From assembly GCA_014763895.1 (NCBI GenBank), contig JACXUM010000028.1, positions 1-32,993 of the forward strand: a stretch of 32,993 nt of DNA, read 5' to 3'. The notes beneath the pieces are model-generated. The model saw only the letters and a program-made list of their open reading frames with translations, ran no database searches and had not been told where the DNA came from. Shown here piece by piece: positions 5,767-13,893 of this stretch; position 1 is the first letter of the stretch; each line of letters opens with the position of its first letter. The DNA is from Campylobacterales bacterium (lineage in GTDB: Bacteria; Campylobacterota; Campylobacteria; Campylobacterales; Sulfurovaceae). The translations under genes were made by a program, and so were the position numbers.

Positions 5767-6982
5767 AGCTTCATTCTCCTCCTCTGGGCGTAATCGCAAG
5801 AAATTTGCAATGTTGTTTTTGGATCTGGACCATTTTAAAGAGATCAATGATACGCTTGGCCATGATGCAGGGGATATACTTTTACAAAAGGTTGTCCAAC
5901 GGATCAGGCCGAATATTCGAAATGAAGATATTTTTGCCCGTATCGGTGGGGATGAGTTTATTATTGTATTGACAGATATCGAGGAGACAGATCTGATCGT
6001 TACGATCCATAAAATCATCGATCTCATACACCAGCCCTGGAGTATCAAGGAGTTTGAACTTAACATATCCGCAAGTATCGGTGTTTCTTTGTACCCTCAA
6101 GATGGCACAACAGCCATTGAACTCATGAAGAATGCAGATATGGCGATGTATCGGTCAAAAGGGCTTGGCCGTGATAATTTTAGCTTTTTTACCAACGATC
6201 TTGACAATCGTATCCATCAAGAGATGCAGCTTGAACAAGAGATGGTATCTGCATTACATGAAAATCAGTTTGAACTCTACTTTCAACCCAAAGTGAGACT
6301 TGCCAATAATGAAATGGTTGGTGCAGAAGCTTTGGTAAGATGGAATCATCCTACAAAAGGGATCATTTATCCTGAGCAATTTATTTCGCTGGCTGAGAGT
6401 ACAGGTTCTATTTTAAAGCTTGGTAGCTGGGTCATTGAAGAGGGATGTCGTGCGATTGCAAAATTCAATACTTTGTACTCAAAAAAATTGTTTCTCTCTG
6501 TGAACGTCTCGATACGTCAATTTCAGCAGGGTGATATTTATAGCGTTATCAAAACGGCGTTAGAAAAAAATGGTGTTGATCCGGAACAATTTTCCATTGA
6601 AATCACTGAGAATATCATGATAGAAAACAATGAGAAGATGATCAAAAAACTTAATGCCATTAAGTCATTGGGTGTTTCTGTTTGTGTTGATGATTTTGGT
6701 ACAGGGTATTCATCGCTTTCTTATTTGCATCGTTTTCCGATAGATGCTATAAAAATAGATAAAAGTTTTGTAGATCAGATTAGCCAAGATGACGATAATA
6801 GGGTTGTTCTGCTAGATGCAATTATTGCAATGGGTAAATCACTGAACAAGTTTGTCATTGCTGAAGGGGTTGAGCATGAGTATCAACGTCAATATCTTCT
6901 CAAAAACGGACTTGAATTTTATCAGGGTTTTCTTTTTGCAAAGCCGCTTGATGAAAATGCATTCATCAAAATGATTTCATAG
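5756..6982 (+). pseudogene. GGDEF-EAL c-di-GMP gene lacking its 5' end
   Basis: The frame has 408 codons but no good start. It opens at 5741, its first plausible start is TTG at 5756, and the first in-frame ATG is at 5810. Homology begins abruptly at NRKKFAMLFLDLDHF, so the usual sensor region and the first helix of the GGDEF domain (the D-x-LTGLPNR motif) are missing. The rest is well kept: GGDEF at 64-68, then a complete EAL domain with AEALVRWNHP, NVSIRQF, ITENIM, DDFGTGYSS, KIDKSFV, AEGVE and YQGFLFAKP. The catalytic metal and substrate residues of an EAL phosphodiesterase are all present, so a residual EAL activity is possible if the product is made. Palindromic repeats replace the lost 5' end. 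Confidence 0.75.
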
Positions 6983-7031
6983 GGGCTCAAGAGCTTTGCA
7001 CGCTTAGCGGATGGGTTGAAGTTATGTTGTA

Positions 7032-8294
7032 TCAGACCAATCCAAATAGTGCCGCCAACAAAACAGGCGGCGTGATGACAAGTCCTACTTTCATATACTC
7101 TCCCCAGCCTATCTTTACACCTTTTTGTGCCAATACATGCAGCCAAAGCAGAGTGGCAAGCGAACCGATAGGGGTCATTTTAGGACCGAGGTTGCTTCCC
7201 AAGATATTGGCATAGACCAGTGCTTCATTTCCAGCATAACCCACATGGTCGATAGCGATATCCATGATCATGATCGTTGGCATATTATTCATCACGGAGC
7301 TGATGAATGCTGATAAAAACCCTGTTCCAATGACCGCTATAGCACTGCCATGTGTACTGAGTTGTGTGATTTGCGAGGCGATTACCTCGGTCAGGCCCGC
7401 ATTTTTTAATCCATAGACTACTACATAGAGTCCGATACTAAACCAAACAACTTGCCAAGGTGCAGCTTTGATGGTCATGATCGGTTTGACAGCTTTAAAG
7501 TGATTTGCGATAGCTAAAAAGATCAGTGCCCCGCCAAGTGCAAACACTGAAACCGGAAGGTTATAGGCATCACCGATAAAATAACCGATCATTAACAGTG
7601 CCAAAAAAAACCATGAGAGTCTGAACATAGTTTGGTTCTTAATAACAGAAGAAGCTTCCGGTAAAGTAGTTACATCAACTTTTAAGGGAATATCTTTACG
7701 GAAATAGATCCACAGTACTGTAATGGAAGCGAAAATAGACAAGAGGTTTGGTAAAAACATGTTTTTTGCATACTCAACAAAACCGATATCAAAGTATCCA
7801 ACAGTGACGATATTGGTCAGGTTTGAGATCACCAGAGGGTTGGATGCGCTATCCCCGATGAATCCTCCTGCCATTAAAAATGCAAAGATCGCCAATGGAT
7901 TCATTTTCAAATACTTCATCTTTGCAAGCAGGATAGGCGTGAGGATGAGTGCTGCACCGTCATTGGCAAAGAATGCAGCGACTATCGCTCCCAAAAGCAG
8001 GATATAAACAAACATTCTGTTTCCGCTTCCACGGCTGAGTTTCGCCATTTTTATAGCTGCCCACTCAAAAAAACCTATCTCATCAAGCACCATGGAAAGA
8101 ATGATAATCCCGATAAATGCCAACGTTGCATCCCATACAATATCAATAACCGTAAAAACATCCGTATAACTTACTACACCGACAAGCAGTGCAATGATGG
8201 CACCTATGAGTGCTGTTGTACCTATCTGCAGCCCTTTAGGCTGCCAGATGACAAAGAGCAGGGTGATGAGGAAAAGGCTTAATGCTAACAGCAT
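7032..8294 (-). CDS. arsB: ArsB-type arsenite efflux transporter
   Basis: This 420-residue protein has about ten to twelve hydrophobic helices. The ion-transporter-superfamily pattern includes AFFANDGAALILTPI, GDSASNPLVISNLTNI and, in the second half, SSVMNNMPTIMIM and ANILGSNLGPKMTPIGSLATLLW, which are the re-entrant loop motifs of ArsB. It would export arsenite (or antimonite) across the inner membrane using the proton motive force. The start overlaps the end of the small Cys protein by ten bases, and arsC precedes that. No ArsA ATPase is present, so the system is a two-part efflux type. It ends convergent with the GGDEF-EAL remnant 50 bases away. Confidence 0.95.
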   Translation of the reverse strand: MLLALSLFLITLLFVIWQPKGLQIGTTALIGAIIALLVGVVSYTDVFTVIDIVWDATLAFIGIIILSMVLDEIGFFEWAAIKMAKLSRGSGNRMFVYILLLGAIVAAFFANDGAALILTPILLAKMKYLKMNPLAIFAFLMAGGFIGDSASNPLVISNLTNIVTVGYFDIGFVEYAKNMFLPNLLSIFASITVLWIYFRKDIPLKVDVTTLPEASSVIKNQTMFRLSWFFLALLMIGYFIGDAYNLPVSVFALGGALIFLAIANHFKAVKPIMTIKAAPWQVVWFSIGLYVVVYGLKNAGLTEVIASQITQLSTHGSAIAVIGTGFLSAFISSVMNNMPTIMIMDIAIDHVGYAGNEALVYANILGSNLGPKMTPIGSLATLLWLHVLAQKGVKIGWGEYMKVGLVITPPVLLAALFGLV

Positions 8295-8551
8295 GTGTCA
8301 CCCAAAACCTTTGATTTTTCAAGTGCAGCTTCGATCTCTTCTTTGCTCACTTCTCCGGAAAGTTCGATATTTACATTACCGTCATTGCCGCTGACCTGCA
8401 TATCGCTGATCTTTTTTTTAGTTTCATCGCTCATGCATTCGCATTGGCCAGTTTTACAGTTCTCGACCATTTGAATGATATTTTGTTTTTGGACATCTCC
8501 TGTAAAAGAGATCTTGACGCCGTTTGTGGTTTTAAAAACGTTTTTTTCCAT
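8285..8551 (-). CDS. Small cysteine-containing protein within the ars operon
   Basis: This soluble protein of 88 residues has cysteines at 32, 37 and 39 (NCKTGQCECM) and a terminal pair at 87-88 (DTCC). The alternation of beta strands and helices (VKISFTGDV, NVNIELSGEVSKEEIEAAL) hints at a small alpha/beta fold. It is encoded between arsC (gap of 14 bases) and arsB (overlap of 10 bases), so it is co-expressed with arsenic resistance. Five thiols in a protein this small, in this place, suggest arsenite binding or delivery to ArsB. That is inference, and I recognise no named family. Confidence 0.8.
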   Translation of the reverse strand: MEKNVFKTTNGVKISFTGDVQKQNIIQMVENCKTGQCECMSDETKKKISDMQVSGNDGNVNIELSGEVSKEEIEAALEKSKVLGDTCC

Positions 8552-8565
8552 TTTAATTTCCTTTT

Positions 8566-8973
8566 TTATTTGTTGAGTGCTTCTTTGACTTTGGGTAATA
8601 AAATCTCTTTGATCTCTTGGTAGGTTTCTTCAAATGCTTCATATCCTTTGCCATCCGGGTCTTCGAAACCTACATGGATCGTTTTGACCGGTTTTGGAAA
8701 CATAGGGCAGCTCTCTTTGGCATGATCGCAGACGGTTACCACGAGGTCATAATCGTTGTCTATGACGGTGTCTAATGTTTTGGAATGGTATTCCTCTTTC
8801 CAGATGCCTTTGGACTCTAAAAGTTTTTGGGCGTTTGGATTGACTTTGCCAGAAGCCTTTACCCCTGAACTGTCGGCATGGATACCTTCCAGTTCGGCGT
8901 TGATGAGCGCTTCGGCGATGATCGACCGGCAGCTGTTGCCGGTACAGAGTATAAGAACTTTTTGATTCATCAT
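8566..8973 (-). CDS. arsC: Thioredoxin-coupled arsenate reductase
   Basis: The 135-residue protein belongs to the low-molecular-weight phosphatase-fold ArsC family. It has the phosphate-binding loop CTGNSCRS starting at C10 and the redox cysteines C82 and C89 (VCDHAKESCPMFP). These three positions match those of the Staphylococcus aureus thioredoxin-dependent enzyme. It reduces arsenate to arsenite, forming a C10-C82-C89 disulfide relay resolved by thioredoxin, and feeds ArsB. It is the first gene of the arsC, small Cys protein, arsB operon. Its promoter carries an ArsR box. Confidence 0.96.
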   Translation of the reverse strand: MMNQKVLILCTGNSCRSIIAEALINAELEGIHADSSGVKASGKVNPNAQKLLESKGIWKEEYHSKTLDTVIDNDYDLVVTVCDHAKESCPMFPKPVKTIHVGFEDPDGKGYEAFEETYQEIKEILLPKVKEALNK

Positions 8974-8999
8974 TGGGCCTTTTTAATTTATTTGGATGA

Positions 9000-9028
9000 A
9001 TAGTAGCATACTTTTCTTAATATATCAA
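9000..9028 (-). promoter_or_regulatory. arsC promoter
   Basis: On the minus strand TTGATA (-35, 9023-9028) and TACTAT (-10, 9000-9005) are 17 bases apart, preceded by an extended TG. The -35 box is embedded in the ArsR operator, so bound ArsR would block RNA polymerase. Confidence 0.75.
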
Positions 9029-9039
9029 GATATATTGAT
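9024..9039. promoter_or_regulatory. ArsR/SmtB-type operator of the arsC operon
   Basis: ATCAA (9024-9028), six bases and TTGAT (9035-9039) give the classical ATCAA-N6-TTGAT imperfect palindrome recognised by ArsR-family repressors. It overlaps the -35 of arsC. Confidence 0.8.
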
Positions 9040-9042
9040 ATA

Positions 9043-9525
9043 TTAATGGATTTCATGCAACAATGACATCATATTGCGGTAGTGATCTCCATGCCAGTAG
9101 ATACGTCCGCAGGTAGGGCACTGTTCGAAATACTCAAAATTTTTTTTGACCCCTTCAGGCAAAAGATGGATGATCTCCTCTTTGGCCACAGTGTGAATAG
9201 GAGTATTACAGATGGTACAACGCGGGAAAGCATGGGCTTTTTTACTGAGACTAAAATGAGTAAATAGTACTTGAAGCTGTTCGTGGATATCCGTAGATAA
9301 AAGATAAAATGCGTTGACTTTTTTACGCTTTGAAAGTTCCTTGTCTCTTGTTAGGATGATACGGTCCTCTTTATTGGAAAGTTCAATAAGATCATTGTCT
9401 TCAATGTGAGGAAAATATAACGTATCATATCCCAAAATACGCAGGTATTTGGCCAATCTTCCAAGATGGCAATCAGCGATGAATTTCAAAGAGCTTAAAG
9501 GCATGGTATGATCTATTTGCCGCAT
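9043..9525 (-). CDS. Mut7-C RNase-domain protein
   Basis: The protein has 160 residues. The N-terminal part (KFIADCHLGRLAKYLRILGYDT, then EDRIILTRDKEL) is the PIN-like fold of the Mut7-C (DUF82) family with its acidic residues. The C-terminal part has two CxxC pairs (CTIC and CPTC) forming a zinc ribbon. Family members are predicted ribonucleases or nucleic-acid-binding proteins. The first ATG lies 13 bases inside the end of arsR, and a second possible start is at 9504 (MPLSS). Its coupling to arsR means it would be induced with the arsenic genes. Whether that is functional or just a shared promoter cannot be told here. Confidence 0.88.
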   Translation of the reverse strand: MRQIDHTMPLSSLKFIADCHLGRLAKYLRILGYDTLYFPHIEDNDLIELSNKEDRIILTRDKELSKRKKVNAFYLLSTDIHEQLQVLFTHFSLSKKAHAFPRCTICNTPIHTVAKEEIIHLLPEGVKKNFEYFEQCPTCGRIYWHGDHYRNMMSLLHEIH

Positions 9526-9821
9526 TCGCTTTTTAGAGATGGTAACTCTATATCCAGATAGGATAGTTCTTCAAGCACATTTTGCCTAAACCTGTCCAAT
9601 GGTGAACGAATGGAGTAATATGCCCAGCGTCCTTTGCGTTCTACGCTCAGAAAGCCGGCATCTTTCAGTATTTTTAGATGCCTTGATATGCGTGACTGTA
9701 TCATGTCAAACGAACTTTCAAGTTCACAGACACAGACAGCACCATGCAGGTCTATAAAACGCAATAATTTCAGTCTGGTGTCATCATTTAATGCACCGAT
9801 CGTTTGTAAAAATATTTCCAT
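9513..9821 (-). CDS. arsR: ArsR-family arsenic-responsive repressor
   Basis: Starting at the ATG at 9819-9821 (MEIFLQTIGALNDDTR), the product has 102 residues. The frame is open further upstream, but that would pass through the promoter and operator. It is a winged helix-turn-helix with the metal site AVCVCELE (C30, C32 from this start), corresponding to the CVC motif of As(III)-sensing ArsR proteins. The third cysteine of the ELCVCDLC form is replaced. The recognition helix region SRISRHLKILKDAGFL and wing ERKGRWAYYSI are typical. It should repress its own promoter and that of arsC, releasing on arsenite binding. The last codons overlap the Mut7-C gene. Confidence 0.93.
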   Translation of the reverse strand: MEIFLQTIGALNDDTRLKLLRFIDLHGAVCVCELESSFDMIQSRISRHLKILKDAGFLSVERKGRWAYYSIRSPLDRFRQNVLEELSYLDIELPSLKSECGK

Positions 9822-9827
9822 GTTGTG

Positions 9828-9848
9828 AGTATAGCAAAATATATTGAT
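9828..9848 (-). promoter_or_regulatory. arsR promoter -10 with overlapping second ArsR box
   Basis: On the minus strand TATACT (9828-9833) lies six bases before the arsR ATG. It abuts ATCAA-N6-TTGCT (9833-9848), one base off the consensus used at the arsC promoter. Autoregulation is likely. The spacing leaves only a very short mRNA leader. Confidence 0.6.
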
Positions 9849-9870
9849 AAATGTTTTAGGAGCGCCAAGC

Positions 9871-11289
9871 CTATGACATGGAGAATAGAACCACACCAAG
9901 CATCAGAATAAAGAGCAGGCTTCCGTAATCCAGCAATGTTCTGAAGGTATGTTTGGATGAAGCTTTTTGTCTGATTTTCATAGAGAGCCAAGCAGCTACA
10001 AAGATAACGAGACTCATGCCCAAACTCATGAACACTGCTGAGAGGAAACCTATCATATAGGCACCGAGGCTCAAGGAAAATACAAAGATCGTTATGGTTC
10101 CCGGACATGGCACAATACCGGCTGAAAGGATGATACCCAGGTCTGTTGTAGTGCTTTGGCAGGCACCGCAGCCGCAGTTTGAGCGATGTTCTGCAGGATC
10201 GGCCGCAGACCATAACGGCTGTTTGGGTTTTTTCTTCGGCAGCCTTTTGTAGAGCAAGTAAAGTGCGATCAGTATGATGATCACGGCAGAGCTCTTGATG
10301 GTCACTGATTCGAGGTCTGTAAAGTATTCATTCAGATAGGTATTCAGCAGATAGTAGACCACAAAGGTGAGCAGGAAAGCTGAAAAAGTATGTACGACAC
10401 CGATCAGTGAAGCGATGCTGAAGGCTTTGAACACGGAGCGATTGTTCCCAAGGAAGTAGGCTGCTACCAGGCTTTTGCCATGCCCGGGACCAAGCGCATG
10501 GATGATGCCGTAAAGAAGGGAAAATCCAAGAAGCCAAAAATATGCACTGATGGAGCCTTTGGTTTTGATTTGTTCTGTGAGAGAAAAGATACTCTCCTTG
10601 GTTTCTTTCATTTTGCGCCCCAAAAATGCAAAGAAGCCTGTTGCATTTTGTTCAGCCGATTGTGTAGTATGCTGAAAAATCTCAAATGTTTTGGAAGTAT
10701 TGAGTGTATCGGTGCGCAGTTGCGTGCTAAAAGGTATAAATGAAGCACTGCCTTCAGCGATCAAGGTCGAATTGTTTTCTTGAGATTCTTGAAGTTTGAT
10801 GTTATGGATATTGAATCTAAAGAACTGTTGTTTGTCAAACAAAGTGATATAGATCTCGTATCCCTTTTGGGGTACAACAGGCAGGTGAATATGGTAACTA
10901 AACTGCATCGTATCACCCACAAAACGTGTTTTGGCATCGGATACCTTGAAGTTTAGATATTCTGCATTATCGTAAGCCTCTGCATTGGGTACGTATTTTA
11001 TAAAAGTGAGGTAATTGTTTGGTGTGAGATAGTCTGTAAAACTTTTGGTGATCCCCCAAAGCTCTGCTGTACTTAGTTCTTTATTCCTGTCTTTGTCATA
11101 AGTAAGAAGGGTCTCGGCAGAGAATTCCTTATGAAAGCTCCATATGACATCAAATTCGATCTGTTGGGATGAATGTTTCTCTGTGATAGCGACATTTACC
11201 AGAGGAGTTTGAAGCTGGCAGAGTGCACAGCCAAAGCCATAAAGGCTCAATACAATCGATACAAGAAGAACTTTGAGAATGTTCATCAA
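9871..11289 (-). CDS. DUF1007 - NicO/RcnA-type metal transporter fusion
   Basis: This 472-residue protein has a signal-like N-terminus (1-25). An extracytoplasmic DUF1007-type domain (about 25-200) includes an EF-hand-like loop DKDRNKELSTAE (65-76). The rest is a polytopic domain with HALGPGHGKS (264-273), a further His (H300) and GIVPCPG (391-397), signatures of NicO/RcnA nickel-cobalt transporters. A loop before the last helices carries NCGCGACQ (C372, C374, C377), a likely metal-binding cluster. It is the last gene of the znu operon and overlaps znuB by four bases. The family points to Ni/Co, whereas the operon points to zinc: zinc import, or efflux to balance uptake. Which metal it moves, and in which direction, cannot be read from the sequence. 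Confidence 0.88.
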   Translation of the reverse strand: MMNILKVLLVSIVLSLYGFGCALCQLQTPLVNVAITEKHSSQQIEFDVIWSFHKEFSAETLLTYDKDRNKELSTAELWGITKSFTDYLTPNNYLTFIKYVPNAEAYDNAEYLNFKVSDAKTRFVGDTMQFSYHIHLPVVPQKGYEIYITLFDKQQFFRFNIHNIKLQESQENNSTLIAEGSASFIPFSTQLRTDTLNTSKTFEIFQHTTQSAEQNATGFFAFLGRKMKETKESIFSLTEQIKTKGSISAYFWLLGFSLLYGIIHALGPGHGKSLVAAYFLGNNRSVFKAFSIASLIGVVHTFSAFLLTFVVYYLLNTYLNEYFTDLESVTIKSSAVIIILIALYLLYKRLPKKKPKQPLWSAADPAEHRSNCGCGACQSTTTDLGIILSAGIVPCPGTITIFVFSLSLGAYMIGFLSAVFMSLGMSLVIFVAAWLSMKIRQKASSKHTFRTLLDYGSLLFILMLGVVLFSMS

Positions 11290-12107
11290 GTGTTCTTTGT
11301 GTGATTGATCAGCAAGAAGAGGCCAAGGCAGAGTGCCGATACGATGATAATGGAAGCACCTGAGGTAAGATTGTAACTATAGGAAAACCAGAGCCCGATA
11401 TAGGTAAAAAACATAGAAATAAGTCCGGCATAGAGCATCATTTTCCCAAGAGAAGTGGAAAGTTTTTCAGCGATATAGACGGGGATGGTCAGCATTGCGA
11501 TGACCAAAATCAGTCCTACGACCTTGATGGCGATGACCACTGTCAATGCGGAGAGGACAAGAATGAAGGTGTAGAAAAACCTCACATTCACACCTCTTAG
11601 CGCAGCATACTCGCTGTCATAGGAGACTGCAAGGATATCTCGATACCAAAAGAACATTACAAAGAGTATGATGCCAAGCAATATGCCCATAAAATACAAA
11701 TCTTCTGTACTTACGGCTAGAATCGAGCCGAAAAGGTAGCTCATCATATCGACATGATAGCCCGGGGTTATGTCTATGAAAATAACACCAATGGCCATCC
11801 CTACTGCCCAGATAAGACCGATGAACGTATCGATACGTTCGCGTTTTCGCAGGGTGAGTACCGAAATCAGCAGGGCAGAACCGACGGCAAAGAGCGAAGC
11901 ACCCAGAAAGACGGGCAAGCCCAAAAAGATAGCCAATCCAATTCCTCCGTAGGATGCATGAGCAATCCCCCCCGCCAAAAAGACCATACGGTTAACAATG
12001 ATAAGCGAACCGATGATACCTGCAGCGAGACTTACAAGCCCGCCGGCGATCAGGGCATGTTGTATAAATTCAAACGAGAGTGCTTCTATCACTTTTTGCT
12101 CCTCCAT
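11286..12107 (-). CDS. znuB: Zinc ABC transporter permease ZnuB
   Basis: This 273-residue hydrophobic protein of the ABC-3 (manganese/zinc/iron chelate) permease family has about eight helices. Its start region FIQHALIAGGLVSLAAGIIGSLIIVNRMVFLAGGIAHASYGGIGLA is characteristic, with the conserved AHASYGGIGLA stretch. It forms the inner-membrane channel that receives zinc from ZnuA and is driven by ZnuC. Its start lies 19 bases inside znuC and its end overlaps the DUF1007-NicO gene, so the operon is tightly coupled. Zinc rather than manganese is favoured by the His-rich ZnuA and the Zur-like regulator. Confidence 0.93.
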   Translation of the reverse strand: MEEQKVIEALSFEFIQHALIAGGLVSLAAGIIGSLIIVNRMVFLAGGIAHASYGGIGLAIFLGLPVFLGASLFAVGSALLISVLTLRKRERIDTFIGLIWAVGMAIGVIFIDITPGYHVDMMSYLFGSILAVSTEDLYFMGILLGIILFVMFFWYRDILAVSYDSEYAALRGVNVRFFYTFILVLSALTVVIAIKVVGLILVIAMLTIPVYIAEKLSTSLGKMMLYAGLISMFFTYIGLWFSYSYNLTSGASIIIVSALCLGLFLLINHTKNT

Positions 12108-12880
12108 TTTGGAGTCTTTTCAATGTTGCAGCTTTGATAATCGTCACTGCCTAGCATCTGAAGCAGTTCGACTTCACAGAAGTGGCCTTTGGGGTGATGG
12201 GTATGGAAGGTTGCTTCTTTGTTGGAGATGTCATGATAAGAGAGGGTTCGGTTGATATGGGCTACTTTGTTGGCATATTCCAAAATCACAGAAATATCAT
12301 GGCTTACCACGATGATCGTGATCTGTTTGGCAAGTGTTTTGAGCAGCTCATAGATGTCTCGCTGACCTGCAACGTCAATGCTGGAGGTTGGCTCATCCAG
12401 GATAAGGATGGAAGGGTGGGCACACAAAGCCCGTGCGATCATGACGCGTTGTCTTTGTCCGCCTGAGAGAGAACCGATTTTGTATTCTGCGTAAGCTTCC
12501 ATACCTACCTGCGCAAGTGCCCCCATCGCACAGGCTTTTTCATCTTTTCCATACCCAAACAATGGACGTTTGCCGCCTACATGCCCCATCATCACCACTT
12601 CAATGACCTTGATGGGAAAGTCGATGTTGATGTTCGTATTTTGCGGTACGTAACCGATATGGGAGATCTCTTTGGAGGGTTCTTTACCCAATACTCTGAC
12701 TGTACCTGATTTTGGCTTGTAGATACCGAGGATGAGTTTAAGAAGGGTGGATTTGCCTCCGCCGTTTGGTCCTATGATGGCGAGGAAATCATGCTTGCCG
12801 ACTGCCAGATTGATATCTTCCAATATGAATTCTTTGTCATACGCAAAAGAGAGATGGGAGATATCTATGACATTCATCAC
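12089..12880 (-). CDS. znuC: Zinc ABC transporter ATP-binding protein ZnuC
   Basis: This 263-residue ABC ATPase has Walker A GPNGGGKST, signature LSGGQRQR and Walker B ILILDEPTS, followed by the switch histidine in VVSHD. It matches ZnuC/MntB-type subunits and would power the ZnuB channel. It overlaps znuA by four bases upstream and znuB by 19 bases downstream. The C-terminal tail after about residue 225 includes histidines (THHPKGH) that may bind metal. No key residue is missing. Confidence 0.94.
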   Translation of the reverse strand: MMNVIDISHLSFAYDKEFILEDINLAVGKHDFLAIIGPNGGGKSTLLKLILGIYKPKSGTVRVLGKEPSKEISHIGYVPQNTNINIDFPIKVIEVVMMGHVGGKRPLFGYGKDEKACAMGALAQVGMEAYAEYKIGSLSGGQRQRVMIARALCAHPSILILDEPTSSIDVAGQRDIYELLKTLAKQITIIVVSHDISVILEYANKVAHINRTLSYHDISNKEATFHTHHPKGHFCEVELLQMLGSDDYQSCNIEKTPKWRSKK

Positions 12881-13776
12881 TCTTTCCCTGCAATGGCTTT
12901 GGCCAGATCTATAAGGTTTTGTGACCAGTCTGCTGCAAGCGGTGAAACTTTGATCACCTTGATGCCAAGCTCTTCTGAGATTACTTTGGCCGTAGCATCG
13001 GAGAACTCAGGCTGGGTGAATATCGCTTTGACCTTGTGTTCTTTGGCTGTCTCAATAAGCTTTACCAGCTCTTTGGGTTTAGGTTCTTTTCCTTCTATCT
13101 CTACAGGAAGCTGCACAAGATCATAGGCTTTGGCAAAGTATCCCCATGCAGGATGGAAGACCATAAAGGTACTATGCGGTTTGATAGAGGTGAGGATCTC
13201 TTTGATCCTGCGGTCGGTCGCATCGATCTTTTCCAAAAATTTTGTAAGGTTTTGTGTATAGTATGCCTGGTTGTCAGGATCATATTCACTCAATGCCTTG
13301 TGTATATTTTTTGCGATGATTCTGACATTTTCAGGAGAGGTCCAGACATGCGGATCGAGCCCATCCTCATGTTCATGGTGATCATCTGCTTCATGTGCCT
13401 CATGATGCTCTTTCTCTTCGTGCTCGTCATGATGGTGATGTGCCATCATCGCTATTTTGGTGATATTCTCTGCGAGGTCAACCACATTCATTTTGGGATT
13501 GAGGTTTTTGAATTTGGGAAGCCACACGTTTTCAAATTCCACATCCATGGCCAAATAGAGTGCTGCTTTGGCAATCTCTTTCATCTGGGATGGTTTGGGT
13601 TCATAGGTATGCGGTGAGTCGCCCGGCTGTACCATGAGCGAGATATCGACCTTTTCCCCACCGATCTCCTGGACAAAGGTCTTTTGAGGGAGAATACTCA
13701 CGACCACATTAATATTAGCGAATATAGTCGTTGTTGCCAAGGTTAAAAATAGAAGCAATTGCAACGTTTTTTTCAT
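12877..13776 (-). CDS. znuA: Periplasmic zinc-binding protein ZnuA
   Basis: This 299-residue cluster A-I substrate-binding protein has a signal peptide (about 1-20). The zinc ligands expected of ZnuA are visible as H56 (SPHTYEP) and H143 (DPHVW), with later ones in the second lobe. Between them is a flexible His/Asp/Glu-rich loop (about 113-137, starting HHHHDEHEE) that is typical of zinc- rather than manganese-binding members. It captures zinc in the periplasm and hands it to ZnuBC. GGAAG upstream of the ATG serves as ribosome site. It is the first gene of its operon and diverges from a Fur-family gene across a region with an inverted repeat. Confidence 0.95.
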   Translation of the reverse strand: MKKTLQLLLFLTLATTTIFANINVVVSILPQKTFVQEIGGEKVDISLMVQPGDSPHTYEPKPSQMKEIAKAALYLAMDVEFENVWLPKFKNLNPKMNVVDLAENITKIAMMAHHHHDEHEEKEHHEAHEADDHHEHEDGLDPHVWTSPENVRIIAKNIHKALSEYDPDNQAYYTQNLTKFLEKIDATDRRIKEILTSIKPHSTFMVFHPAWGYFAKAYDLVQLPVEIEGKEPKPKELVKLIETAKEHKVKAIFTQPEFSDATAKVISEELGIKVIKVSPLAADWSQNLIDLAKAIAGKE

Positions 13777-13830
13777 CTTACTTCCTAAGTTGTCTATAAT
13801 TTTTGTGATGATAAACTAAACTATCTTTAT

Positions 13831-13845
13831 TGCAACTTAGTTGCA
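13831..13845. promoter_or_regulatory. Inverted repeat between znuA and the Fur-family gene (probable Zur operator)
   Basis: TGCAAC (13831-13836), TTA and GTTGCA (13840-13845) form a perfect six-base inverted repeat in the 117-base divergent spacer. A possible -10 (CATAAT, 13856-13861) for the regulator gene lies just right of it. Its position suits joint control of both genes by the adjacent Zur-like protein. Binding itself is inference. Confidence 0.6.
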
Positions 13846-13893
13846 TTTATGGTATCATAATTTTTTTCGTAGAGAGAAAAGCAGGATTTGAAG

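Noticed and set aside
5737-5793. An 18-codon leader peptide with promoter and ribosome site before the GGDEF-EAL remnant
   Set aside because: It is in a different frame from the downstream gene and is more simply read as the orphan start of the gene that lost its 5' part.
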